A stretch of DNA of 64,000 nt from Anaerolineae bacterium (GTDB lineage: Bacteria; Chloroflexota; Anaerolineae; Aggregatilineales; Ch27), in the NCBI GenBank assembly GCA_013178165.1, contig JABLXG010000016.1, positions 1-64,000 on the forward strand, in the 5' to 3' direction. Below the pieces are notes generated by a model. It ran no database searches. It saw nothing but the letters and a program-made list of their open reading frames with translations, and was not told where the DNA came from. Of the stretch, positions 44,891 to 51,912 are shown in pieces. Each line of letters opens with the position of its first letter. Within the stretch, counting starts at the first letter, position 1. A program made the translations under genes and the position numbers.

Positions 44891-45099
44891 ATCCTCCTCC
44901 TTCTATCTATTATTTTGTTCACAGGGCGTTACAGATAAGTCTCAGATTGAGTGGAACCTTCCTTTCCCCTGTTCTCAACAGAGAGTTAGTGTGAGAAGCC
45001 ACAGGACCACCTGTCGATACCGGTCGGGGCGATTTGCAGGGGCGGCAACGGTGTCTTTGCTCTATCCCATCCGGTTGTTGCTCCCGACCTGCTATTTTG

Positions 45100-45129
45100 A
45101 ATCATACTTGATTCCGCGAATCACTGTCA
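45100..45129 (-). promoter_or_regulatory. Promoter of the fourth CUT1 operon with three overlapping half-sites
   Basis: On the minus strand TTGACA (45124-45129, perfect) is followed after 18 bases by TATGAT (45100-45105). Three alternating copies of the half-site GAATCA fill the spacer and -10 box: 45098-45103, its inverse at 45108-45113, and 45117-45122. The inner and outer pairs form perfect inverted repeats with 4- and 3-base spacers. This should be a strong repressor site. No regulator gene lies next to it. The rest of 44891-45228 holds nothing I can recognise. Confidence 0.75.
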
Positions 45130-45228
45130 ATCGTGATGATGCAGTATGCGCAACATGGCTGTGATGGTGACTGTGACAGGACCTTTGGCGCCCCCCATGA
45201 CAGCTGAGGAAGCCGGTTCCGGGAGCCG

Positions 45229-46203
45229 CTACTGGTGAAGTTTTACCGGTGTTCCCGTCACCGAAGATCGCTGGGCAGCCATCACAATCACCTGAGCACG
45301 CAGGGCCATCTGTCCGTCAAGCTCAGGAAAGCGCCCGGCTGCAACTATGTCCAAGAACTGGCGGAGCATCTCGGCGAGTGGATCGGTGCCCCAGTTGACC
45401 CAGCGTGTCGACGTCGTATGCAGGTCAACGTGTTGCCGAAAGGCGTCTACCCGGATCGAGCCAGCGTCGCCAATGATCTCGAGCTTCAGGTTTTCAGGAG
45501 CCGGGTAGGCTTCTGGCAAGGCCCAGCTTACGTCAGCGGTCGCATATGCGCCGTTGGCCAGGCTAAACGACAGCATACCGACGTCTTCTATGCCGGGATT
45601 GTTGCCCAACAACGCCATGCCAGTCTGGGCATAAACTTCGGTGATCTCGGTGTTCAGTAGCCAGCACAGCAAGTCAATGATGTGTGGCCCGCGGTAGAAG
45701 ATCGCACTGGCCGATGGTTCAGGCTCCGGCAAATCCATAGAGCGCTTGCCATGATAGCTGATCTTGACACTCAAGACCTGCCCGAGTCTGCGTTCATCCA
45801 GGACTTGCCTGAGCGTGCGCATGACCGGGGCATAGCGCAAGTACAGGGTTGGCTGAACCATTGTCCCATGTGTTTCACAGGCGGCAAGAGCAGCCCTGGT
45901 TTCTTCAAGCGTTGGGGCAAACGGAATGTCACACAGTAAGCAGGGTGTCGTTCCGGCAGCCAGGCGGATCAGCGCTGATCGGGCTGCTGGCTCCGCGCCC
46001 ACGATCACGGCGTCCACGCCCTGGTTCAGGATGTCTCCTGCTTCCTCGTATGGCGTGATCCTGAACTCTGCGCCTAATGCCTGTGCGCGAGCCGGGAGAG
46101 AGTCACTGACGCCAACGATGTACACGTCAGGACAGGCGCCCAGAATCCGCAGAGTCTGTCTGGTCTTGGCGCTCGCTGCGCCCAGCAACCCAATGCGCAT
46201 CAC
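45229..46203 (-). CDS. Gfo/Idh/MocA-family oxidoreductase
   Basis: A 324-residue paralogue with an N-terminal Rossmann motif (GLLGAASAKTRQTL) that is less canonical than usual. The region CDIPFAPT replaces the usual EKP lysine motif, about residue 95, so the catalytic lysine seems to be missing. GPHIIDLLCWLL marks the C-terminal domain. Its start overlaps the preceding Gfo/Idh gene by 4 bases, so the two are probably translated together and may form a hetero-oligomer. The variant motif suggests a non-catalytic or altered role. Confidence 0.82.
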   Translation of the reverse strand: MMRIGLLGAASAKTRQTLRILGACPDVYIVGVSDSLPARAQALGAEFRITPYEEAGDILNQGVDAVIVGAEPAARSALIRLAAGTTPCLLCDIPFAPTLEETRAALAACETHGTMVQPTLYLRYAPVMRTLRQVLDERRLGQVLSVKISYHGKRSMDLPEPEPSASAIFYRGPHIIDLLCWLLNTEITEVYAQTGMALLGNNPGIEDVGMLSFSLANGAYATADVSWALPEAYPAPENLKLEIIGDAGSIRVDAFRQHVDLHTTSTRWVNWGTDPLAEMLRQFLDIVAAGRFPELDGQMALRAQVIVMAAQRSSVTGTPVKLHQ

Positions 46204-47195
46204 ACAACCTCCAATCGGACAGGTTGCCCGGTACGCACAGACTGCAGTGCGGCGACTGCCAGGCGGACTGCCTCGATACCATCACGAGGTGAGACCCGGA
46301 ACTCCTGATCTTTCTTCAGGCAGGTCAGGAAGTGCTCTAGCTGGGCAAAATAGGGATCGTCATGTTCTGCCAGCGGTTCCTGGGGAAGCAGGGGGACACG
46401 GCGGTCTTCGCGCAGCGAAATCGCGAGTTGTTCGGCGGGCAGGCTATCATATTCCAGCAAACCGCGATCGCCAGCGATCAGGAAGCTCTGCCGGAAGCGA
46501 CCGTCCGTAACCATCCAGCTTCCTTCGATATGCCCCAGCGCCCCGTTTTTGAAACGGAGGATGACCAGGATATGGTCACCGGGGAAGGGCAGTGTCCTGT
46601 AGGTGATCCCGCGGGCAAAGACATGTTCCACCTCGCCCAGGCACCAGCGGGCATAGTCCAGATCGTGGACGCCGCCCTCCATGATTGTTCCACCGGCCTG
46701 TTCAACAGACTCAAACCAGGAACGACCCTGGGGGCCGGTGGGATGGCCTGCGCCGCGTACCAGGCGGATCAGGCCAGGCGTCCCGATCAGGCCTTCGTCC
46801 AGTAGCTGTTTGGCCCGCACATACTGGCGGAAGAAACGTAACACCTGCCCGACATACAATCGCACGCCGGCTTTTTCACAGGCCTCAGCCATAGCCTCGG
46901 CGTCAGCGGGGTAACGCGCCAGAGGCTTTTCGCAGAAGATATGCTTGCCCAGTGCGGCGGCCAGCAGTACGGCTTCTTTATGGAACGGGGTTGGCGAGCA
47001 AACGGTGACGATATCGACTACGCTGATCAGGTCTTCCAGGGTGGTGAAAGCTTTGCCGCCAAAATCTTCGGCAGCCCGGCGGCAGCGGTCTGCATCGGTA
47101 TCGTAGAAACCAATCAGTGCAACTGGCAGACGCTTCCAACGCTCAGCGTGCCAGCGCCCGATCCAGCCAGCACCGACGATGCCCACTCGTAACAT
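46200..47195 (-). CDS. Gfo/Idh/MocA-family oxidoreductase
   Basis: A 331-residue sugar dehydrogenase-like enzyme with a standard Rossmann motif (GIVGAGWIGRWHAE), the EKPLARY motif with the active-site lysine, and GGVHDLDYARWCLG in the C-terminal domain. Its stop overlaps the start of the next Gfo/Idh gene. It is the first gene of a short unit upstream of the fourth CUT1 operon. The substrate is unknown. Confidence 0.9.
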   Translation of the reverse strand: MLRVGIVGAGWIGRWHAERWKRLPVALIGFYDTDADRCRRAAEDFGGKAFTTLEDLISVVDIVTVCSPTPFHKEAVLLAAALGKHIFCEKPLARYPADAEAMAEACEKAGVRLYVGQVLRFFRQYVRAKQLLDEGLIGTPGLIRLVRGAGHPTGPQGRSWFESVEQAGGTIMEGGVHDLDYARWCLGEVEHVFARGITYRTLPFPGDHILVILRFKNGALGHIEGSWMVTDGRFRQSFLIAGDRGLLEYDSLPAEQLAISLREDRRVPLLPQEPLAEHDDPYFAQLEHFLTCLKKDQEFRVSPRDGIEAVRLAVAALQSVRTGQPVRLEVV

Positions 47196-47233
47196 ACGCT
47201 CTCCTTTGCCGGAAGCGGATCTTGTAGCTTTAT

Positions 47234-47248
47234 GATGATGGTATCATC
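47234..47248. promoter_or_regulatory. Inverted repeat upstream of the Gfo/Idh pair
   Basis: GATGAT and ATCATC separated by 3 bases lie about 40 bases upstream of the start at 47195, in the range of a promoter. It is a candidate operator only. The rest of 47196-47503 holds no gene or clear terminator. Confidence 0.35.
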
Positions 47249-47503
47249 GATACGCTGCCGTGTTGCACATCGGCCGCAAACTGAGGCCATCGGTGAAGAC
47301 AACCGCCCTTGATGGAGGACATCAGCGCATATACGCGCGCGGGCGGGGACGATAGCGAGCGATGGTCAGCGGCCTTCAAGAACTGGCGGCGGGTGTTCAT
47401 GAAGGCGGCGAGGGGATTCGTGTCAGGTTATTCCCCAACACGGGTTGAGTGTATTGGAATTCTCCGTTTACCGACTCCTTGTTGGCGCGCAAATCGGGGC
47501 AAG

Positions 47504-48139
47504 TCAGCCTTCCTCGACAGGTTCAAAAGGCCGGTGGCAGGCGTGGCAGATGATTTGGGTCGCCTCGAAGACACTGTGGTTGACCAGGATCAACCGCGGT
47601 GGCTGGCAAACGCAGCGCGCCAGCACCTGCGTTTTGTCGGAAGGAGTTACAACGGGCAGGCCATCAAGCAGTTCGGCGGCTTGAATCAGGACGGTGCTGC
47701 GGGCTATGGCCGTCCCCAGCGTGGTGAGAAACCGCTTCCACTGGCGCACAGCCGCCGGTGATAGTACCCAGCGGGCGACCCGCTGCGCCGGGCGGTCGCT
47801 GGATAAGACCAGGCCAAACGCTTCCGCAGGCAGTTTGTAGCACGGTGAGAACCGCCCGATGCGCTCGATAATCTCGGAGAGCATATTGGCGAGCACGATT
47901 TCCGCAGCCTGGTCGGGCCGGTTGAGGTCGGCTTCAGCGAACAGCAGGCCGATCTCTGGCAGTTCCGCCGTGACATCATAGGCGTCGCACAGGATGCCCC
48001 AGATCTCTGTGAGCGTGTCGACCAGGTCAACGTAGAGCACGATCAGGCTCCCCTGTTGTGGCCGCGTTGCCGGAGGGCCGTGTGGCAGGATCCCGATGCC
48101 ATGTGTCTTACTCCCCCCGGGACCAGGCCCTCTTACCAT
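47504..48139 (-). CDS. Unknown protein with a C-terminal four-cysteine site, last gene of the Hdr/Met cluster
   Basis: I do not recognise a family. ATG 48139 is preferred; it overlaps the end of the HdrC-HdrB gene by 32 bases, which suggests coupling, and the frame is open further upstream. About 211 residues. A hydrophobic stretch (LIVLYVDLVDTLTEIWGIL) is followed by a helical middle part. The C-terminus has CVC and, about 25 residues later, CHAC, spaced like a zinc ribbon or iron-sulfur site. Being the last gene of the operon, it may be an accessory protein of the complex. No function is proposed. Confidence 0.6.
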   Translation of the reverse strand: MVRGPGPGGSKTHGIGILPHGPPATRPQQGSLIVLYVDLVDTLTEIWGILCDAYDVTAELPEIGLLFAEADLNRPDQAAEIVLANMLSEIIERIGRFSPCYKLPAEAFGLVLSSDRPAQRVARWVLSPAAVRQWKRFLTTLGTAIARSTVLIQAAELLDGLPVVTPSDKTQVLARCVCQPPRLILVNHSVFEATQIICHACHRPFEPVEEG

Positions 48140-49592
48140 CCCGGGGGCCTTGCTGGTGTGAAGGCAGAAAGCCCTTTTCTCCCAGCAACGGACGCGGATC
48201 AACCAGATTCTTGTGCAACGCGGCGGCTTTCTCCGGCAGTCCCAGGGCCAGCGCCATCAACTGGGTGAAATACAGAATGGGCATGGGCTGCTCAAGGGTC
48301 ATCTGAAACTGGCGGGCGTCCAGGTTGGTGTGGCAGAGCGGGCAGGCGACCGCGATGGCGTCAGCGCCAGCTTCCTGAGCATGCCTGATCAGTTCGCCGC
48401 TCAACCTGATCACGATTTCCGGGCGGGTCAGGGAGTGGGCTGCGCCGCAACAACTTGTCTTGTACGACCAATCCACCACTTCCGCCCCCAGGGCAGCCAT
48501 CAGCTCGTCCATGTCGGTTGGATTTTCCGGGTGAGGGGCTTCGGTGACCTGCGGCGGGCGGGTGAGCAGGCAGCCATAGTAGCAGGCTATCCGTAGACCG
48601 GTCAGCGGGCGCTGTATCCGTTCGGTGATCTGACGCGGTCCAACATGGGTGATGATGGTCTGGAGCAACGTGCTGACGCGGACAGTATCCCGATAGGAAG
48701 CGCCGGGCACACTGGCAGGGGCGGCGGCCTGCTCAGCGTTGTGCCGGAATTCGTACTGGGCGGCTTTGTGCCGGTTAAAGCACGCCGCACAGGGCATCGT
48801 CACTTCTGTGAAACCGCTCTGCTCAACGAGGGCCAGATTCTCCAGGGGCAGCCGTAGGGCTAGCTCAGGATCGGCGCGGTGGGCCGCTGAGCTGCCACAG
48901 CATGTCCAGCCGCGTGGCTCGATCAGGGTTAGCCCCAGCGCCTCGCACACCGCCCTGGCGGAAACATCGAACTCCGTGGCTGTGGAATGGAGCGAACAGC
49001 CAGGATAGTAGGCGATGGCCCCGGTTGCACCGGGTACGGGGGCGATTTTGCGCCGTGGACGGCCTGTTCTGGGCAGCAGGGAAACCTTGCCTTTGCGCAA
49101 CATCTTGACGTAGAGGTCAAGATCCTCGGTGAGCGCCTCCGGATGCCGGGCGCTCAGGGCACGCAGCTTCAGTTCCACCATCAGTCCTGGCTCGTAAGCC
49201 CGCCCCCACAGGCGCACCTCCCGCAGAAAGGCTTTGTTGAAGGCATCGACTTCAGGGATCGGCGGCTTGATGTTCCGCACCAGCGCCTCGCGGGTCAGAA
49301 ACTCCATGATCCTGGCGATGTCCAGGCCCTGCGGGCAGCGCGTGGTGCAGGTCTGGCAGGAAGCGCACAGCCAGGGCGTTTCTGCCTGCAGGGCGATATC
49401 CTCCTGGCCCAGCTGCAGGGCGCGCATAACCTGGTTGGGCTGCCAGTCGAAGAAAGCGGCGACCGGGCAGCCGCTGGTGCACTTGACACACTGATAGCAT
49501 AGATAGACGTTTTGCCCGATCTCATCCATGACCCGGCGGGCTAGACCGGGGTTGATTGACCGCTGTTCGCCAACCTGCTGCTGGGCGCTCAT
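48108..49592 (-). CDS. Heterodisulfide reductase-like fusion, HdrC-HdrB
   Basis: One polypeptide of 494 residues joins two Hdr subunits. The HdrC part has two [4Fe-4S] motifs: Cys32, 35, 38, 42 and Cys76, 79, 82, 86. The HdrB part (from about residue 195) has two cysteine-rich CCG domains: PGCSLH, CCGSSAAH, PCAAC and YYGC, CCGAAHS, ACPLC. In methanogens these bind non-cubane [4Fe-4S] clusters that reduce a disulfide. Here the unit probably passes electrons between HdrA and a partner in the MetVF complex. It lies 11 bases after metF. No membrane segment is seen. Confidence 0.92.
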   Translation of the reverse strand: MSAQQQVGEQRSINPGLARRVMDEIGQNVYLCYQCVKCTSGCPVAAFFDWQPNQVMRALQLGQEDIALQAETPWLCASCQTCTTRCPQGLDIARIMEFLTREALVRNIKPPIPEVDAFNKAFLREVRLWGRAYEPGLMVELKLRALSARHPEALTEDLDLYVKMLRKGKVSLLPRTGRPRRKIAPVPGATGAIAYYPGCSLHSTATEFDVSARAVCEALGLTLIEPRGWTCCGSSAAHRADPELALRLPLENLALVEQSGFTEVTMPCAACFNRHKAAQYEFRHNAEQAAAPASVPGASYRDTVRVSTLLQTIITHVGPRQITERIQRPLTGLRIACYYGCLLTRPPQVTEAPHPENPTDMDELMAALGAEVVDWSYKTSCCGAAHSLTRPEIVIRLSGELIRHAQEAGADAIAVACPLCHTNLDARQFQMTLEQPMPILYFTQLMALALGLPEKAAALHKNLVDPRPLLGEKGFLPSHQQGPRDGKRAWSRGE

Positions 49593-49603
49593 AGGCTTGC
49601 CCC

Positions 49604-50629
49604 CTAACTTACCGGTTCGGCAATGACCGGGCGCGGCAATAATCCCGCGCCGCGGGTGATCGGCTCAACGGCTTCCTCCCATTCGATGGCCATAATGTGC
49701 ACGCCGGCCACGCCTTCGATGGTGCGGATTTCCTGGATCAACTCGATGCAGATCTGGATACCTTCGGCTTTCCATGCTTCGGCGCGGGCTTTTCGTTCTT
49801 CTTTGGTCAGTTCGTCCTTGCCCTTGCCGGCCCAGGGTGCGCCCGCCGCATTCATGCGCTCGATCAGGGCGTCGGGTACCAGCAGGCCAGGCACATTCTC
49901 CTTCATGTAACGCGCCATAGCCGGGCTTTTCAGGGGGCCGACTCCTGCCAGGATGTACGCCTGTTCGTGCAGGCCCAGACTGCGCACCTTCTCCATGAAG
50001 CGCTTGAACGCTTCAATATCGTAGATCAATTGAGTCTGGATGAAGTTCGCGCCGGCTTTGATCTTCTTGGCCAGACGATAGGGGCGAAAATCTACAGGCG
50101 CGGCGAAGGGCGCCGCTGCCGCCCCGATGAAGAAGCGCGGCTCCTGGCCGGTGAACTTGTCGCCGCACTGGAAGACGCCTTCATCGCGCATGGCGGCGAC
50201 CATCCGTACAAGCTGGATCGAATCGATGTCGAAAACGTTCTTGGCGGTGGGGTGGTTGCCAAAGGTTTGGTGATCACCGGTAAGGCACAGCACATTGCGC
50301 ATCCCTAGGGCGTAAGCTCCCAGCAGATCGCTCTGGATGGCCAGGCGATTGCGATCGCGGCAGGTCATCTGAATGACTGGCTCCAGCCCGGCCTGGAGCA
50401 CCAGCGCCCCCGCGCCGATGCTGGACATGCGCACGATGGCCGTCTGGTTATCGGTGATATTGACGGCGTCGCATAGCCCCTTGAGGAGCGCCGCCTTGTT
50501 GCGGATCACCGCCGCATCTGCGCTCTGCGGCGGGCCAAGCTCCGCCGTGACAGCGAAGTGCCCTGCTCGCAGGACACGCTCCAGGTTGGAGCCAGCGAGA
50601 TACCCATTGCCTGGTGCAGTGCCGGTCAT
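49604..50629 (-). CDS. metF: Methylenetetrahydrofolate reductase, MetF
   Basis: Reduces methylene-THF to methyl-THF using FAD, a step of the methyl branch of the Wood-Ljungdahl pathway or of methionine synthesis. The 341 residues form a TIM barrel with the active-site Glu30 in FAVTAELGPP, NITDNQTA and LCLTGDHQ. It lies 3 bases after metV. A co-located metV and hdr cluster is the arrangement of the Moorella-type MetVF-HdrABC-MvhD complex, where MetF is the catalytic subunit and takes electrons through MetV. Confidence 0.93.
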   Translation of the reverse strand: MTGTAPGNGYLAGSNLERVLRAGHFAVTAELGPPQSADAAVIRNKAALLKGLCDAVNITDNQTAIVRMSSIGAGALVLQAGLEPVIQMTCRDRNRLAIQSDLLGAYALGMRNVLCLTGDHQTFGNHPTAKNVFDIDSIQLVRMVAAMRDEGVFQCGDKFTGQEPRFFIGAAAAPFAAPVDFRPYRLAKKIKAGANFIQTQLIYDIEAFKRFMEKVRSLGLHEQAYILAGVGPLKSPAMARYMKENVPGLLVPDALIERMNAAGAPWAGKGKDELTKEERKARAEAWKAEGIQICIELIQEIRTIEGVAGVHIMAIEWEEAVEPITRGAGLLPRPVIAEPVS

Positions 50630-50632
50630 ATG

Positions 50633-51316
50633 CTAGTCCTCCTCGGCAGGCAGTCGCAGGTCCTGGCGGACAATCCGGCGTGGCCCGCCATCGCGCGCGG
50701 CGCGCCAATTCTTGGGCGGCTGGAGTTCCAGCAGCGTATCGAGCCGGTTCATGGCGCTCAGGCGGTCGTAAATCAACTGCCAGGCGCAGGGGATGTCCGG
50801 GCTGACTTCGCAATGCCCGCCTTCCGAGCCGCCGCAGGGGCCGTTGAGCAGCGACTTGGAGCAGCGGGCGATCGGGCAAATGCCACCGGTGATGCCCAGG
50901 ATGCAATCGCCGCAGGCAGCGCAACGCTCTGCCCAGACACCCTGTTCGGTGGGCAGGCCCAGGAAACTGGTGTTCAGACCCGGCACAACCCACGCGGCTG
51001 GGAAGTGTTCCACCATCGCCTGGACGCCAATGCCGCAGCCAAGCGAAACTACCACATCTACACTGCCGATTTCTCCGGCGATGGCATCCAGATACTCCCA
51101 CTCGCACTGGCGTTGCACGGTCACATCGGTGACTGCTTTGGCGACTCCATCCAGACGGCTGGACATGCGCAGCGACGCCGCCAGGATAGCGGCTTCCCGC
51201 GCCCCGCCCGCAAAACAGACGGTGACGCAGGTGCCGCATCCGACTACAAGGACGCGCTGCGCCTCCCCGACCAGTGATTTGATCTCCTGGAGAGGCTTTT
51301 GTTCGGCGACGATCAC
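50633..51316 (-). CDS. metV: MetV, zinc/iron-sulfur partner of MetF
   Basis: A 227-residue protein matching the methylenetetrahydrofolate-reductase C-terminal family (MetV). Cysteine motifs run along its length: VGCGTCVTVC near the start, SLGCGIG, and a dense block CAACGDCILGITGGICPIARC followed by GPCGG. These are expected to carry a zinc and [4Fe-4S] clusters. It sits directly before metF. The gap to the preceding MvhD stop is 148 bases, with no further gene. Confidence 0.92.
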   Translation of the reverse strand: MIVAEQKPLQEIKSLVGEAQRVLVVGCGTCVTVCFAGGAREAAILAASLRMSSRLDGVAKAVTDVTVQRQCEWEYLDAIAGEIGSVDVVVSLGCGIGVQAMVEHFPAAWVVPGLNTSFLGLPTEQGVWAERCAACGDCILGITGGICPIARCSKSLLNGPCGGSEGGHCEVSPDIPCAWQLIYDRLSAMNRLDTLLELQPPKNWRAARDGGPRRIVRQDLRLPAEED

Positions 51317-51464
51317 GTTCGCACCTCCTCACGCACTACCTGCGGGCAGTTTTTCCGGCGTACTTGGCTGGAAATGGCCGACTCCGGTTGACCAGCCCAT
51401 GCATCATCCCTCATCAACCTGCCCCAGTTTCCGATCTCTGGCGGCAGGACTGCACACCACATCC

Positions 51465-51893
51465 TCAGCCGTGGCCGGGCGGGCGCTTCAGCGGGTTGGG
51501 GCCAAGCGCTGCAACCTGCGCATGCATCTGCTCAACAGCTGCCACAAACTCTGCAGCCATGGCCGCCGACAGATTGACCATCCGCACCCGTTCCGGCTCC
51601 AGACCGATCTGCCTGAGCAATTCCTGCAGGTGTGCTATCCGGCGTCTGGCGTTGGCATTACCTTCCAGGTAATGGCATTCGCCGGGCAGTCAGCCCGCTA
51701 CCATGACGCCGTCGGCGCCCTGCTCCAGGGCGTGCAACAGCAGCAAAATATCCATCCTGCCGGTGCAGGGGACCTGCACAATCTTGACGGCCGGCGGATA
51801 CTGCAGGCGCAACCCTCCGGCCAGGTCCGCCGCCGCGTAGGCGCAATGCTCGCAGCAGAAGGCTACAATGTGGCACGGGTCAGTCTCTGGCAT
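51465..51893 (-). CDS. mvhD: MvhD/VhuD-type iron-sulfur protein, probable selenoprotein with in-frame UGA
   Basis: MvhD passes electrons between HdrA and a partner enzyme and carries a [2Fe-2S] cluster. ATG 51893 (GGAAGG upstream) opens a frame that meets TGA at 51690-51692 (codon 68) and then stays open to TGA 51465-51467, giving 142 residues. The stretch around the TGA reads GADGVMVAG-U-LPGECHYLEGN. The homologue encoded at 56488-57006 reads GADGVYLVA-C-PIGNCHHVRGN, so Sec replaces Cys in the CxxxxC motif. Both proteins share the C-terminal GPNPLKR. A hairpin resembling a bacterial SECIS follows the UGA. VhuD of Methanococcus is a known selenoprotein. The alternative is a nonsense pseudogene, which conservation after the stop argues against. 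An ORF caller would report only residues 1-67. Confidence 0.85.
51648..51692 (-). promoter_or_regulatory. UGA(Sec) codon and candidate bacterial SECIS element
   Basis: On the minus strand the UGA (51690-51692) is followed by 6 bases. Then come a 4-bp lower stem (GGCG with CGCC, 51680-51683 and 51648-51651), an internal loop, a perfect 7-bp upper stem (CATTACC with GGTAATG) and the apical loop TGGAA at 51663-51667. The distance from UGA to the apical loop is 22 bases, and a G lies in the first two loop positions, as in bacterial SECIS elements. SelB binding would have to be tested. Confidence 0.7.
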
Positions 51894-51912
51894 CGCCACC
51901 TTCCTTCCTGTT

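Noticed and set aside
51465-51692. Reading the TGA in mvhD as a nonsense mutation (pseudogene)
   Set aside because: The frame after the TGA stays open for 74 codons and keeps the CHY..GN and GPNPLKR motifs shared with the second MvhD. The TGA falls exactly on a conserved Cys codon and is followed by a fitting hairpin.
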